A stretch of DNA of 64,000 nucleotides from contig NC_084723.1 in the NCBI RefSeq assembly GCF_033807575.1, positions 4,283,247 to 4,347,246 of the forward strand, written 5' to 3'. A program made the position numbers and the translations under genes. Source of the DNA: Cydia pomonella. Lineage: Eukaryota; Arthropoda; Insecta; Lepidoptera; Tortricidae. A model generated the notes under the pieces. That model saw only the letters and a list, made by a program, of their open reading frames with translations. It made no database searches and was not told where the DNA came from. The stretch's first letter is position 1. Each line of letters opens with the position of its first letter. This document shows, one piece after another, positions 33,321 to 45,589 of this stretch.

Positions 33321-33589
33321 CATTACTGTTTTGTTTTGATGTTTTATCAGTTTTTTTCTGTATATATACAGACTGTTACTGTTCGATGTGTATTCCCATA
33401 TTATTTTTGGTATTTTGACAGGGTTGAGGTAAGCTCCGTTCTCCGCCTCCATCAGGTCTTATGCACCACCGTGACTTAGTCCTTTTTGATGATAGCCTGG
33501 AAAGTATTCGAACTTTTATTTCCTTAAAAACTAATAAATTATTTTATGACGGTATTTTTTTCATTTTGATGGCAGCTTAACTCACTCAC

Positions 33590-33745
33590 GCTATAACCGT
33601 CTATAACCGGCTTCGGCTGAGGCGTTCGACACTTTATTTTCTTCTATAGAAAGCATCACGTGATCACCGGTCACCCGACATAGAAATCGTTGCATTGAAC
33701 GCCTCGGCCCAGACCTGGACTGTTCTAGCGGGAGTCATCCTTAAA
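33590..33745. repeat. GC-rich palindromic MITE-like repeat, copy 3
   Basis: Core GAAAGCATCACGTGATCACC with diverged arms 'cggcttcggctgaggcgttc' and 'gaacgcctcggcccag', which pair with each other. Related to 3865-3962 and 10615-10763. Confidence 0.75.
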
Positions 33746-34139
33746 TCATTCGATTGGAAAATATATGTGCGTTACTGCTGCAGCCTTAACGCGCTGTATC
33801 TATCATTTTAATGAAATAAGTGACGGATTGAAGGTCATAATCGCGGTAGCAAAATTAATTTCGTTGTCTTGTTTGTGACCACTCTGTCACGCTTGTAATT
33901 TTGTCTTCTATTAAATAAATAAAAAAATCTAGTGCTGTTGCATCGCTTTCTACATGTAGACTACATTTTACTTGAAAAAGGTTAAAATCTAAATTTTATC
34001 CAAAAAGCTCCACTCCATCACGATCAACGAAAAGAATTTTGACCCAATGCCGCACCGAGCTAAAGCTTTGGTAAACCCAGTACCTATATCAAGTAAATTA
34101 TAAAATACGCCGACAGTATCAACGCCGTAGCAGTGACAC

Positions 34140-34380
34140 TTCCTTCAAAACCAGTTTGACAGCGATTCAAGGCCGAATCATGCTGTCCCATTCTAATGTA
34201 TGGCTATCCCTTTCGGCTGTATAGGGTTATCAAAATTCATGTCTTTATTATCTTATATGTGATTATGCATGCAAAGGAACGTCATTTTGTTCCAACCCTA
34301 ATACTTAATTGCTCGTAGCAATGCTCAGCCGAACGGAGCCGAGAATGCCCGAAAGGAGCACTGTCGGACCCCTGGTATAG
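34140..34380. repeat. dispersed repeat H, copy 1
   Basis: Shares 'gtttgacagcgattca', 'aatcatgct' and 'gagccgagaatgcccga' with 44127-44280. Non-coding. Confidence 0.65.
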
Positions 34381-34633
34381 GTACCCGATTTCTTCATTGA
34401 TAATTTCATACTTTTAACTCAAATACCTATGCTGTCATCAAAATGATACAAAAAGGCCATAAACATTTTGTTTGATCGACGAAAAGCTTAAATTGTAGTT
34501 TCAAGCGAAAATAAATTCAAATCTAAATACACGCAGAAAAATAGAAAAAAAAAATACTCGATCATTACTGTATCTGTTGAATTATGCAAAGTAAGACATA
34601 TCTGTATCGAAGTGAGCAATGAACACTATTTTC

Positions 34634-34768
34634 AGTGACGTCTGAAAATATCGGTACGAAAAATGTGCCAAAAATATGTATACACTATCTTAATATATGG
34701 GCAATAAAGTCGTGTATACATATTTATGGCACTTTTTTCGTATCGATATTTTCAGACGTGACCGTACC
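34634..34768. repeat. palindromic MITE-like element
   Basis: GACGTCTGAAAATATCG..TACGAAAAATGTGCC..ATATGTATACAC on the left is mirrored on the right with few mismatches. Hairpin-forming. Confidence 0.85.
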
Positions 34769-34876
34769 TAATGCCGTTGATTACAAAAACTTCCAACATT
34801 TTTGCTAATATTTTTATAAGAATCTTTACTACCTAGAATGTCAGTCTGATATTAAATAGCTACAAAATATCTTAAT

Positions 34877-35650
34877 ATTCTTTATAGACTACGGGCCAGG
34901 AGCATATTTCGTCAGTCATCGCCTCCCGGCTGATACTTTGTCAGATGATAGTTCAGATGCTATCATTAATGAAAAAATAGTCAGCCAGTAAAAATAATAT
35001 TTTTCAGTCATCCCTATTGATATTGTATGACATGAGTTGATAGTAGTTTCGCAGGGGCCATTTTTAGATTTATTTTAGTTTTATTTTAGATTTAATTTAG
35101 TCATATTTTAGACTTTTACATTATTAATTGTTTATAAGGTTATATTATTGATGATAGTTTAGATGCTGTTTTAAATTAAGAAAACCGTCAGCCGGTTGTA
35201 TCGCGGTGCAAAGACCGTCAGCTATTCACATGAACACGTAAAAAATACGCGCCTTACCAGTTAAAGTATGCGTAATGTGTAATTGCGTAAAACGCCTGAT
35301 GCCATGCTACATGCAAAGTTTCATGATTTTGTTTTACTATAATTAAAAGGTTAAGCGCTTATTTTTACATTTCCATGCGACCAGCTCACGTTCTTACCAC
35401 CGCGATACAACCGGCTGACGATTTTTTAAATTAACAATAGCATCTGAACTAATTTGACAAAGTGTCGGTGGTTGCCATTCCTCAATCCACCAACGGCGCG
35501 GCAGCTGACGTCCACGAGGGTTGGTTAACGGCTATGTATGAGTAACCCTCGTGGACGTCAGCTGCTGCGCCGTTGGTGGATTATACGAGGTTTCGCCCGG
35601 GAGGCGATTGGTCATGGAAATCTGTTCCTGGCTCGCGATCTATAAAGATT
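34877..35650. repeat. nested foldback element
   Basis: Three inverted repeats lie inside one another or side by side. Outer: 'ctttatagactacgggccaggag' at the left end with 'ctggctcgcgatctataaag' at the right. Middle: CCGTCAGCCGGTTGTATCGC at about 35187 with its mirror at about 35402. Inner: AATCCACCAACGGCGC..GTCCACGAGGGTT at 35485-35523 with a near-perfect mirror at 35541-35583. A fourth pairing (gatagttcagatgctat / atagcatctgaac) links the flanks. Confidence 0.8.
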
Positions 35651-35878
35651 ACTGCTGTAACAAATTAACTGCTGCCAGATAAATTACTCGGTCATCCTTC
35701 TTGACAATTTTACCTGAAATATCTAAGAGTATCTAGCTAAACGAAAACATTAATTTAACTATCGCGACGTTTAGTCTGAAATATGAGCAAAAAGGGAAAA
35801 GAATAAATAAATTACGAAACTGTTTTGTTGGTATTACATCTTTCTTACTTCCATTTCCATTCATTCACCATTCTGGGG

Positions 35879-36075
35879 GCCTGTTTCACAATGTCCAAGT
35901 TAAGTGCTAAATAAGCTACTTGCTATCTGACGAATAAAGTCATCGTTGGAGTTTCACAATCTTAAAATAAGCTTAACTGGGAGATAAAGTGCTGAGTTTT
36001 GTATGAAGTTTTATCTGGCAGTTAACTTATTTGTTAATTAGCTATACAATACTTTACTTGGACATTGTGAAACAG
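35879..36075. repeat. MITE with CCTGTTTCACAATGTCCAAG ends, copy 1
   Basis: Terminal inverted repeat GCCTGTTTCACAATGTCCAA at both ends, with internal pairing blocks (aagttaagtgc.. / ..agttaactt). A related, interrupted copy lies at 60325-60985. Confidence 0.85.
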
Positions 36076-36209
36076 GATCTAAGATAAATAAATGTATGTC
36101 TTGTTGACCGATCGAGCGCTAAGCGTGTCACTTCTAGCTTGGACAAAATACTTTCGTATCTTTGGCTAATGACATTTTGAATGTAGATTTTTCTGCACCA
36201 ATATAAAAA

Positions 36210-36640
36210 AAAAGTGCCATTCGGACTCGCCCACCGAGAGTTCCGTACAAATTTTCTTTTTTTTATGTTTTACAAATGTATAGTTTGAATTTTTTCCCTG
36301 TACTTGTAGTGGAGAACGATATTACAAGTAATATTGTATTTGGCAAGCCAAATTTTATAGTTCTAGATAAACGGGAAGTAACCTAATAATACATTTTAAT
36401 TCCCTTGAGAGTGTCGTAACGTAAACTTAGAATGTTGATTTTTTCACAGCTTCAAGGGACATTAGATCTGAGTAGGTATATGGTTTTAATTTCAACTCGA
36501 TACCTCCACGAGTTCCCGAGACAAAGAGTCTTAACATTCTTGACAGACAGACAGACAGACTGACGGACGGACGGACAACAAACTGATCATATAAGAAGGG
36601 TTCCGCTTTTTTTTTCTTTTGAGGTCCGGAACCCTAAAAA
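36210..36640 (+). repeat. dispersed repeat G, diverged copy
   Basis: 'cattcggactcgcccaccgagagttccgtac' at the start, (GACA)n(GACG)n run near 36545-36576 and 'ggaaccctaaaaa' at the end. Confidence 0.75.
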
Positions 36641-36914
36641 CAGACTTATATTATGACAAACTTTGACAAAGTTTAAAATATAATTTCGATATCGAACAAC
36701 ATAAATTAGAAATAGTTACTCGAAATATAAAAAGACAATTTAGCTTTGGGCGGTTAATAAAGCCACATTTGTTTAAGAAAAGTTACAACCTCATTAAAAC
36801 AAACAAATAATTTTACATAGGACCGAACGAAATACATTATATATTATTATATAAAATCAACTGTATTATAGTTTGCAGCTAAACTAGAACTATACTTCAA
36901 ACAAATACTAATAA

Positions 36915-37660
36915 ACTAGCTGTTGCCCACGACTTCGTCCGTGTAGATTTATTTCCTGAACACACACTTTCAACCCCTTTTTAACCCTACTAAAGGCTGA
37001 ATATTTAAAAGCACTAAGCTGTTTCAACTCCTTTTTAGCCCTATTAAGGAATATTTTTTTTAAGCTGATATTACTTTTCTTCTATTTTAATATAATACCT
37101 TTTCATAACGTTTGAAGTTCCTTTTTTCCCCATACAAACGTTCATCCCCTTTTTGACCCCCTTAGGGGATGAATTTCCAAACACACAGAAATTACTTTTC
37201 TTCTGATTAAATTTAATACCTTTTCATGTAGTTTCAAGTTCCAAGCTTAAAATAAAACTTGAACGCCATACAAACTTTCAACCCCATTTGGGGCAGAATT
37301 TTTAAAAATCGCTTCTTATTTCTTGTACAGTCAGCATCAAAAGTAACGGATGAAACAACGCGCCAAAAGTATCTGATATTCCGGATAACTTTTCCAAATA
37401 TAGATAAATTTCTAAAATTCACGCTCGAAAGTATATCTTTTACAGTCTTTGTTGCTCTATATTAAAGACATCACTTTTTGTTAAGCTGTTACAGAATGGT
37501 AGATACTTATGAAACCTTATTTGATCCGCTACTTTTGATGCTGACTGTACACTTTATATAATATATATATGCGACCTAGTGTGTACCAACAAAACTCTGG
37601 TCGTTTCGGCTCTGAGTTGATGAATCAGTCAGTCAATCAGTCAGGACACACGCAATTATA
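36915..37660 (+). repeat. dispersed repeat J, split by a nested MITE
   Basis: Starts 'actagctgttgcccacgacttcgtc', with repeated 'ttcaaccccttttt' blocks, and ends with (TCAG)n-like 'gaatcagtcagtcaatcagtc'. Interrupted at 37326-37549 by a complete MITE. Confidence 0.7.
37326..37549 (+). mobile_element. MITE with TACAGTCAGCATCAAAAGTA ends, copy 1
   Basis: Near-perfect terminal inverted repeats TACAGTCAGCATCAAAAGTA / TACTTTTGATGCTGACTGTA. A second copy lies at 55197-55424 in opposite orientation with the same interior. Confidence 0.92.
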
Positions 37661-39494
37661 TATAGATGAAAGGTTCTTTTTAGACAATTCCAAATAAAGC
37701 CTCTTTTGTGAATAAAATAAATTGGTTCTGTTATTTGCCCATTGATACAGAACAAATAACATCGAATTCCAATAAGAAGTCAGATTATCCCCAGGGTACG
37801 CTCCTGTAAAAATAAATTATGTTTTAGGCATCTACAATGTCTACGGAATGAAAAACTAGCTTGCTTATATAAGTTATATAAAATACCGTTTCTTGTCGGT
37901 GTAAGTAACAAAACATTAAGGCTCATGCTAGACAACGTCCATATTCTATATATATAAGTAACAAAACCGTGAAACGTACTACTTATATACTTGCTTATAC
38001 AGTATGTATATTAACCAAAACCATTTACTCATACCCGTTAATATTTAGGTAGTACTGAGCAACTTTATTATGGTGCCGACCCCGAAATGGCGAAAAAAAA
38101 ATTTACTCCTCCATAGAAAATTTCAACGCCAGACTAGTATATAGCCAAAATGCACGAAATAGCCAACTTTTATTTCGTTATTTCGCGGTTGGTCCCATAG
38201 TACCAGGTACTCAGTATGACCTGAACGTTGACGGGTAAAGGGTTTTATTTAATATTATGTACGAGTATATGCACTTGGAAAAGGTAAAGGGTAACTACGT
38301 AAATGTTATTAAGTCGGACGAGTAAAATACGAAAGTATGTTATACTAAAACCTGTGCAAGAAGATTTGAATTAGATATAGAAACTGTAAATATTCTCGTC
38401 TAACACTTAGCTCGGATATAACATCTGCTATCCAAGAATTATATTCAATATTTAATATAATTACACGATCATATCGCCTTACTTCGATATCCAATATTCA
38501 AGCACGTACGGTGTACGTGGAGAGATTTTCACGACTTATAATTTACTCATAACTCATAACCATGCATAAGATGCTTTAAATAACTATTATTACGTTAATA
38601 TGGTTTATCGATGAATAACTGTTCGAATTACAAAATCCCTCTCGTTGGATTGGGATCTCAAGGAGACAGTAAATATGTGAGTGCTATATTTGAAGGATAA
38701 CGTTTGAAATGACCAGAGAAAAATAAGTAAACTTAGAGTTTTCATTTCATACATGGCAATCCTTGCTTATAAAAATATGTTGTATGGGAGATACGAGTAA
38801 GGTAATGTTTATCATTAATAGCTTTTAAACTTGCTTAAAATCTTTTACTTAAAGTATCTAAATAAAAGAATTTCCACAAATGGGTTTTTATTTATGGCTA
38901 GAGTGAGCATTTTAAGCTTAATTATTTCTCTATGGCTTTAAATTGGTTGGTTTTAAAATAACAAATCAGCTATCGAAATTTTGTGTAATATTAAATTAGC
39001 TGTGAAGTATCTTGTACTTTATTTTTGAAAATGGTTTTCACTACTTGAATGTTTGAATCGTTAACGACATGCCAACATGTTTTAGACGCCAATATTAAAG
39101 ATGCAGTAACCACCCACTTGTTTTTGATAGCTGTTGCAATTAGTTAAATAGTAGTGAGTAGAAATATTATCAAGTGATAATACTGTCTGTTCATAAAATA
39201 TATTATGAATAATATATAACGGTGAATAAGGAGTTCAAGAACTCTGAATTTACGATGGCAGTGTAATAAAGATGTAAGTAGATGGATATCAACAGAGTGC
39301 CAGTAAAGTTAATGAAAGATTAACGATGTTTGTTGTTATAAGTTATCCAAACAAAGCTGATACTGCACTGAAATATGCGAAGTGGAAAATATTGGGAAGT
39401 TGTTATGCAAAGAAAAGCAAAAAGCTCAAGATTAGTCAGTGGACCATCCCATCTAGGGATCATAATTAAAAATCATATTGGTAAAGTAAGGTTG
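37661..39494. other. AT-rich stretch; possible minor repeat
   Basis: Includes 'gagcaactttattatggtgccgaccccgaaatggcg' near 38058-38095, which looks like a lepidopteran repeat. No gene. Confidence 0.35.
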
Positions 39495-39650
39495 CTAAGC
39501 TCGAAGAATTTCGAACATTGACCCGCCTGTTTCTATCTCTATCACACGCGCATAATTAATTAACGTGCGAGCGGGACAGATATATAACTATGGGCGTGTG
39601 TTAGAGAAAGGAACAGGTATGAAATCCATCGGGCTTAGGGTCCTTACTTT
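39495..39650. repeat. palindromic MITE-like element, family E copy 2
   Basis: 'cctgtttctatctctatcacacgcgcata' pairs with 'gggcgtgtgttagagaaaggaacagg'. Related to 9615-9785. Confidence 0.75.
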
Positions 39651-39674
39651 ATGAATCTAGTTATATCTTATCAC

Positions 39675-39889
39675 CTGAGGAGAGAACAGTTTCTTGAGCC
39701 CAATGATAGTAGCCAGCAGCAACGCAATCTTCGAGATGAGGAGAGCCTTCCCGACCATCAGAGTCAGGCCCTTGAAGGTCAGAGCACCAAGCAGACCGAA
39801 CTTCATGGCTGCCGCGGCGAGGAACGGACCCATGTTCTTGTTACGGCTGCGGCCGCTCTCGAAGACCTTTGGGGATTTTAGGGCTACTC
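39675..39889 (-). CDS. Osiris-family protein, hydrophobic-segment exon
   Basis: 215-nt exon, acceptor gttatttccag, donor CCTCAG|GTGATA, phase 1 in and 0 out. Sequence includes SGRSRNKNMGPFLAAAAMKF, then GLLGALTFKGLTLMVGKALLISK, then a segment ending LLLATIIGLKKLFSPQ. The GKALLISKIAL..IIGLKKL signature is diagnostic of Osiris (DUF1676) proteins, insect-specific secretory or endomembrane proteins linked to cuticle formation. It forms one or two membrane helices. The basic stretch before it (RSRNKNM) is typical. The C-terminal exon lies further left and was not identified with confidence. Confidence 0.93.
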
Positions 39890-40281
39890 CTGGAAATAAC
39901 AGAAATTAATGTGTTAGTAAATTGTTGTGATAATTCTCTCATCATCACAATATACCTAAAACGCAAGCGTCATCACTATACATGTATTTGTACGAATCTT
40001 TGGAATCTCAGCTAGTTATTGGTGTATATCATAAATAATTCACCACCTTCCCTTTCCTCTGCATCTCTATCTGTCTGGATGGACACTTTAGCTAGCTTTT
40101 TTCTTCATTTTCAGCTTCGCTCGCTACACTCGTCAAGTCCTCCAAAATCCTAACAAAAGACAAAAAATCCTGACATGTGACAAGGGAAAGTTCTGACGGT
40201 TGGCAACACTAAGTCCAAGTGTGGACGATATTATGGAGAAGGGTTTTGAATTCTGTACTATATGGGGCCTTGGCCGTGTGA

Positions 40282-40746
40282 CAATAGGGTTGTTTCCATC
40301 TACAAATCTTAGGGCAGAATTGTATCCCAATAAATTCTTTTGGATTATAAGAACATGTTAAACTACTTTTAGGGGACCTGTAATGACCATATTTTTGTAA
40401 CTATTGAATTTAAAATATCTTTTGGCACACGTCACGTAACCAAACTCGAAATGTCATTGAAGATTCTGATGACATCACAACTCTCGGATTGACACTGTTG
40501 ACAGTTAGGCGATAAACAACAAATGACAAATGTTAGTTGACAGTTCGTATCTTCTACGTGTGTATGTCAAACCGTAAACTGTGACGTCACACAATTTCCA
40601 AAGAGCGTTTTGGGCGCGAAAGCATCTGTCAAAATATATTTTGTTAATTTAACATATTTTTAGTATAAAAGTTGAATTTTAGGGCAACTTTTAGTTAATA
40701 TAGAACGTAATACAAGCGTTTCAATAAATTGGAAACAACCCTATTG
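40282..40746. mobile_element. DNA transposon fragment or MITE, 465 bp
   Basis: Terminal inverted repeat CAATAGGGTTGTTTCCA at the left, with TGGAAACAACCCTATTG at the right. Non-coding interior, includes TGACGTCA-like 'gtgacgtcacac'. Confidence 0.8.
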
Positions 40747-41811
40747 TTTGAAATTCTTTGACTGTAACTTTAATAGAAATTTGAAATGTAAGATGCTTTA
40801 AATGCAACTTCTAGTCAACTTTCGCTATACTTCAATCCCTAGGCACAACAACAGTTTCGAACTGTGAAGAACGTTATTCTTCGTACAGCCTAAACATTGT
40901 ATATTTATCCTCCTGAGACCCAGAAGCAGTTGTTTCGTTTTAGAATTTAAAACTTTTAGTTACTTTGTAAAGTTCATAATAGATCGCAGAATAGGTTGAT
41001 CGCAAAAATGAGTACGCTGGGTTAACACCCAAATAAGATACAAATAAAAATGATTAGATATATCTTCTTCTAGATCAAATACAATGATACTTCTAGGTGA
41101 ATGCACGAGCAATCGAGTCTTTTTCGATCATTTTACTCTCAAAATCCTGAAGGACCCCGCAGCAAACAGCAAGTATACTTCTGAGAAATTTGTGTCCTTA
41201 TAAAAAAATAATCAGGATACTTAAATCTACATCATACTAAATTGTCATGAGATTTTGCTTTTTCCCCATGTTTGCTGTGGGGTCTTTTACTTTGAAATTA
41301 GACTATAGAAATGAATATGGTTTTATGAAGCCATATAACACCTAAACACAATGAACCAAAAAAAAATGAAATGAGTTTAAATTAAATTCCTATAATCAAA
41401 TACGCGGTACATTTAGAATGAAATGGATATTATACAAACGTTTCGAAGTTGAGATGATAGTGAAGACCGAAATATGCGAGTCAAGTTTCACCCATCGAAA
41501 TTGGTTAATTTATGGCTTCAGTAATTTTACTCTGATAATGAAATTTCCAGTTCATTGGAAATCGAAAGGAGTGGAAATAAATGAATGAGAAGAGATACTT
41601 GTTGTAGGGATTCTAAATCTATTTTATATTAGTACCTACATGTCTATTATGGACAAAAATAAATAAATAAATATTTTTGTTTATACAACTTTGGGAACAA
41701 ATCAATTTATTTTTATCAAATAATTTGCTTTAAGCGTTTTAAGTAGTTACACTACATAATAAATTAAATTATAAACTGGAATAGATGTCATGTATTAAAA
41801 TATATGAAATA

Positions 41812-42030
41812 GCGACTTTCAACAAGGAAGAGTTTTGACCGAAGGATGTCAAGTTTCGGCCGTTCCACGGGCGGCTCCCTGACACTGCGAAGTTGCGTAA
41901 TGCATTGTAACCATAGCGATTTGTAGTATTTAATTTTAAAATATATTGTTATTATATTTATGTCAGTCTTAAGGTATTTATCTATGTGTGACTAGTTGCC
42001 TGAAATAAAGATCATTCATTCATTCATTAA
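41812..42030 (+). repeat. LINE-like 3' end, copy 2
   Basis: Homologous to 31640-31895 over 'aaggaagag..gtcaagtttcggccgttcc' and 'ggtatttatctatgtg..agttgcctgaaa', ending in (ATTC)n then A-run. More degraded (frame contains stops). Confidence 0.65.
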
Positions 42031-42035
42031 AAAAA

Positions 42036-42131
42036 AGTGACGAAGCCCTCTAGTGGTGAAGACCGGATTCTATCCGGCGCCTTTATCTATCCAGGCTAAC
42101 GCCGTGAACCCCTAGCCACCTCGCCACGGCG
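42036..42131 (-). repeat. tRNA-headed SINE fragment, family C
   Basis: Minus strand starts CCGTGGCGAGGTGGCTAGGG (A-box-like) and has 'cggatagaatccggtctt' in the B-box position, then an acidic 'gagggcttcgtcac' and a T-run. Confidence 0.55.
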
Positions 42132-42408
42132 GAACCGGTACTAATTTCTCGACTATATGCCATACTCGTATTGGTACATTCTCAATTCACCATATTAAGA
42201 GCCTTTCTGTTTTCACAAACCTTAGGTATTTTCCCGTTCTTGCGATGAGTTTGGACACATCCACAGCTTCATTGGATTGCTACAGTTTCTTTGTAACTTG
42301 ATGATAACGATCATATTAAATGATGCTCGGTCGTAAAAAGGTGGCCTATCCTTTTGGCACTTTGTTCAGGCCTTGAGTTCGAAGATCGGTTGATTGAAGT
42401 CAACTTAC

Positions 42409-42608
42409 CGACTCCAAAGCTGCCGTCCTTCTCCTGAGCCCCGGACACGACGAGGTCCGCGTTCTCCAGCAGCCTGTACCGGAGGGACCGCGTGGTAGCG
42501 AAGTTCCACAGCTTGTCCATGATAAGCTGCTGCGCCTGGTCTTCCAGGGAGGAGCCGGCGCGGGCCAGGGTCTCGGACTTTACTGGCGCTTCAGCTGCTG
42601 CTCCGTTG
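42409..42608 (-). CDS. Osiris-family protein, middle exon
   Basis: 200-nt exon, acceptor ttttattttccag, donor GTCG|GTAAGT. It joins the upstream exon at AG|C (Ser) and the downstream exon at G|GA (Gly) without a break. Encodes SNGAAAEAPVKSETLARAGS, then EDQAQQLIMDKLWNFATTRS and YRLLENADLVVSGAQEKDGS. The segment DKLWNFATTRSLRYRLL matches the conserved DUF1676 stretch before the hydrophobic region. Confidence 0.92.
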
Positions 42609-43607
42609 CTGGAAAATAAAATTAAGATTGTTAATTCAATACATTTTAATTAATTTGTATGAATTTATTTCAAAGTTTATCACTGATCAGTGTAGGCTCA
42701 TGAAGTTGAAGTAATTTGGAAGTTCAACAATTGATGCTAATTTCCGGCGTGATGGAATTGAAACCAATGTTTATAGATGTAAATAGTATTTCTGAAATTT
42801 TGCGCTTGACTGATATTATTAACAGGCGTTTAAACGAACGACGAAGTCGACGAACGTATGAAACCAATCAAATGTATTAAAACTTACACTATCTGGATCA
42901 CAGAAACAATTAATGATTAACAAAAGTTTTGAAATTCCATACTTGTGAAAACTATTCAATCAATTCATCATTTCAAAATGCAATTGGCAATTTCAAAATG
43001 CCGAAATAAGATAGCTGTAAAACTAATATTAACTTGTGAACTGCCGCAATTGTAATTAGAGCGAAGTAGTTAGACTAAACAAGCACTTTTCAACTATCCG
43101 CAGCTATAGGTAATAATGGTTACCTAAAATCAAATTAACTAAACCCTTGACGTTCTCGCAAGTAATGTTTTTCATTGCACGAAAACCATTAATCAAGCCT
43201 AACAGTTATAATTTGGTGAAAAAATGCTAAACTTTTAACGAAGCCGAAAATAAATTGCGCTTGTATCACTCTTCAAAAACTCCTAAATTTGAGTTTTGAG
43301 GGATGAAGTTTAATCTTTAACAGTAAACAAATACGGTTGATTTTTGGTTGACGTGATGGTAATAAATAAGATGTTAAGGGAAAACATTTGAGAAATGACT
43401 GGCACGTACTTCGTAAAGTGTAACTGAAAGTTTTAATACACACTCGGTCTTAATATAAAATAAGTGAGAAATATGGTCTTGGTTACCATGAATTCTGAAT
43501 TTGAGTATAATTTAGTAGCATCCTGTTAACGCAGAAGGAAAGATATCGTTAAATAAGTCTGTGTTTATTTTTCTCTTATGAGCATGTCAACTTGGACAGT
43601 TCGTATC

Positions 43608-43810
43608 GATACTTCATCATCATCATCATCATCGTTATCATTATCATCATCATCATATCAACCCTTTACCGACCACTGCTGAGCATAAGCCTCTCTTTTA
43701 GTATTTATACGCCACTTGTCCCCGTCCTGAGCTAATCTCATCCTGAAGTGACACGCAATCTTCCGAATGTCATCCACCCAACGAGCTAACCGATGCCAGG
43801 CGGATTGGGC
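43608..43810 (-). repeat. LINE 3' end with (GAT)n tail
   Basis: Minus strand reads 'gatgacattcggaagattgcgtgtc..aggcttatgctcagcagtggtcggtaaagggttgata' followed by (GAT)n. This is the common lepidopteran LINE 3' end with trinucleotide tail. Confidence 0.75.
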
Positions 43811-44126
43811 TTCATTTATATTGATAGCCACACTGGAATAAGTATTTTTGTGAAATATTTTCGGTATCCGAGTAAATTACCTAGAACATTTTCCACACTG
43901 TAACTTGGAAAGTCTAAACAAAGTTACTCCGTCAAGAATGCTTGACAAAACTACAAAGCGACGTTCAAATTGTACGTCAGCAACCATAAAACTGAATTCT
44001 CAATTAATTCCATGAATGCTGAGGTAAGTCAAATACTTAAGGAGATACCAATGTTTCTTAAACTAGAAAATTCCAATGAGACGCACGCGTCTTCCATATA
44101 AACAGCACATTATAAATAAAAATACC

Positions 44127-44280
44127 GAAATGACACTTCTTACAAAACCGAAGTTTGACAGCGATTCAGGGACAAATCATGCTCTCTTTCTATTGTATGG
44201 CACTATCCATAATTGCTCAAAGCAATGCTGAACCAAACAGAGCCGAGAATGCCCGAACTCTCTAGTGTCTCCCACTGTAA
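44127..44280. repeat. dispersed repeat H, copy 2
   Basis: Matches 34140-34380 without its central 90 bp. Confidence 0.65.
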
Positions 44281-44650
44281 ATAGTTCCCTTCCGTTACAT
44301 AAATGTTGACAAATATTGCATCACCTAAATCATTGAACGTAGGAATTTGAAATTTCAAACAAATTTTCTTTGTCGTAAAACTATGACGAAAAACTTTTTT
44401 GCAATTTAATCCAATGCGGTAAAATTAAGATTACAAGTTCTTAACCAGTTCTACGCTGGCGAAGAGAACAAATTAATATAAAAGAATTTAAAATTACCTT
44501 TTCGACGATTACTGCATCAATTCATTCGGAAGCATTACTGTTGCTGTGTTGAGTCGTGATATTACTGCCGATTGATTTTTGACATTGCGATAGCCAAATT
44601 GCGCCACAATGCTCCAGCAATAACGCTGGTGCAGTATGGATCCGAACGCT

Positions 44651-44976
44651 ATCTTCTTCCTCGCGTTGTCCCGGCATTTTGCCACGGCTCATGGGAGTCT
44701 GGGGTCCGCTTGACAACTAATCCCAAGATTTGGCGTAGGCACTAATTTTTACGAAAGCGACTGCCATTTGACCTTCCAACCCAGAGGGTAAACTAGGCCT
44801 TGTTAGGATTAGTCCGGTTTCCTCACGATGTTTTCCTTCACCAAAAAGCGACTGGTAAATATCAAATGATATTTCGTACTTAAGTTCCGAAAAACTCATG
44901 GGTACGAGCCGGGGTTTGAACCCGCGACCTCCGGATTGCAAGTCGCACGCTCTTACCGCTAGGCCACCAGCGCTTT
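44651..44976 (-). mobile_element. SINE family B, full length
   Basis: Minus strand begins with a tRNA-like head: GGTGGCCTAGCGGTAAGAGC (A box) and GCGGGTTCAAACCCCGGCTC (B box). It runs through 'gtcgctttttggtgaaggaaaacatcgtgaggaaaccgg' to a GAAGAAG tail. RNA polymerase III transcript expected if the promoter is intact. Depends on a LINE for movement. Confidence 0.9.
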
Positions 44977-45255
44977 TTTACCTATATTAAGAAAAAAGTA
45001 GAAGACCCGCGCAAAATCTTCTTTTCATACAAACATAGTCCTCATTTTCCTCTCCGGATATAAACTTTATTGAAAATATTTTGACACAATTTGGTTTATA
45101 TCCACCACAGCTATACCCTTACGTTTGATTATTTTCGAATCTTTAATTACTAGGTATAATAGCTAGGAGCATTTAGAAAATTGTATGATATCTGTTTCTC
45201 GCTCCTAATTTTTACAATAATTAGAAAATCGATGAAATTCCAACGTAGGCCCCTA

Positions 45256-45350
45256 CGCTATTTATTTATTTAAACTTTATTGCAGAATAAAAAATAAGTA
45301 CAAATGGCGGACTAATGCCTTAAGGCATTCTCTACCAGTCAACCATAGGG
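45256..45350 (-). repeat. LINE 3' end K, copy 1
   Basis: Minus strand 'ggttgactggtagagaatgcc..ttagtccgccatttgtac..ttctgcaataaagtttaaataaa'. Same as 57785-57905 in plus orientation. Contains AATAAA. Confidence 0.8.
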
Positions 45351-45525
45351 CAAAACAGAAATTCTCGAGTGTGGGTGCAGTGAGAAAAATAATTCAAAAG
45401 AAATGACAACTATAAAAGTAATTTTAAAAAACTATTTAGAATTTTGGACTTTAATAACATTATTTACAATGTTACAAAAAATGATATTAGGTACTACATA
45501 TAGACATATTGCTATATAAATACCA

Positions 45526-45533
<8 letters not shown>

Positions 45534-45587
<54 letters not shown>
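45534..45587. repeat. (TA)n microsatellite
   Basis: About 27 TA units without interruption. Confidence 0.95.

Positions 45588-45589
<2 letters not shown>

Larger units (their letters stand above)
39890..42408 (-). other. Osiris intron between middle and hydrophobic exons
   Basis: 2.5 kb containing a MITE (40282-40746), a LINE-like 3' end (41812-42030) and a tRNA-like SINE (42036-42131). Otherwise AT-rich. Confidence 0.85.
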
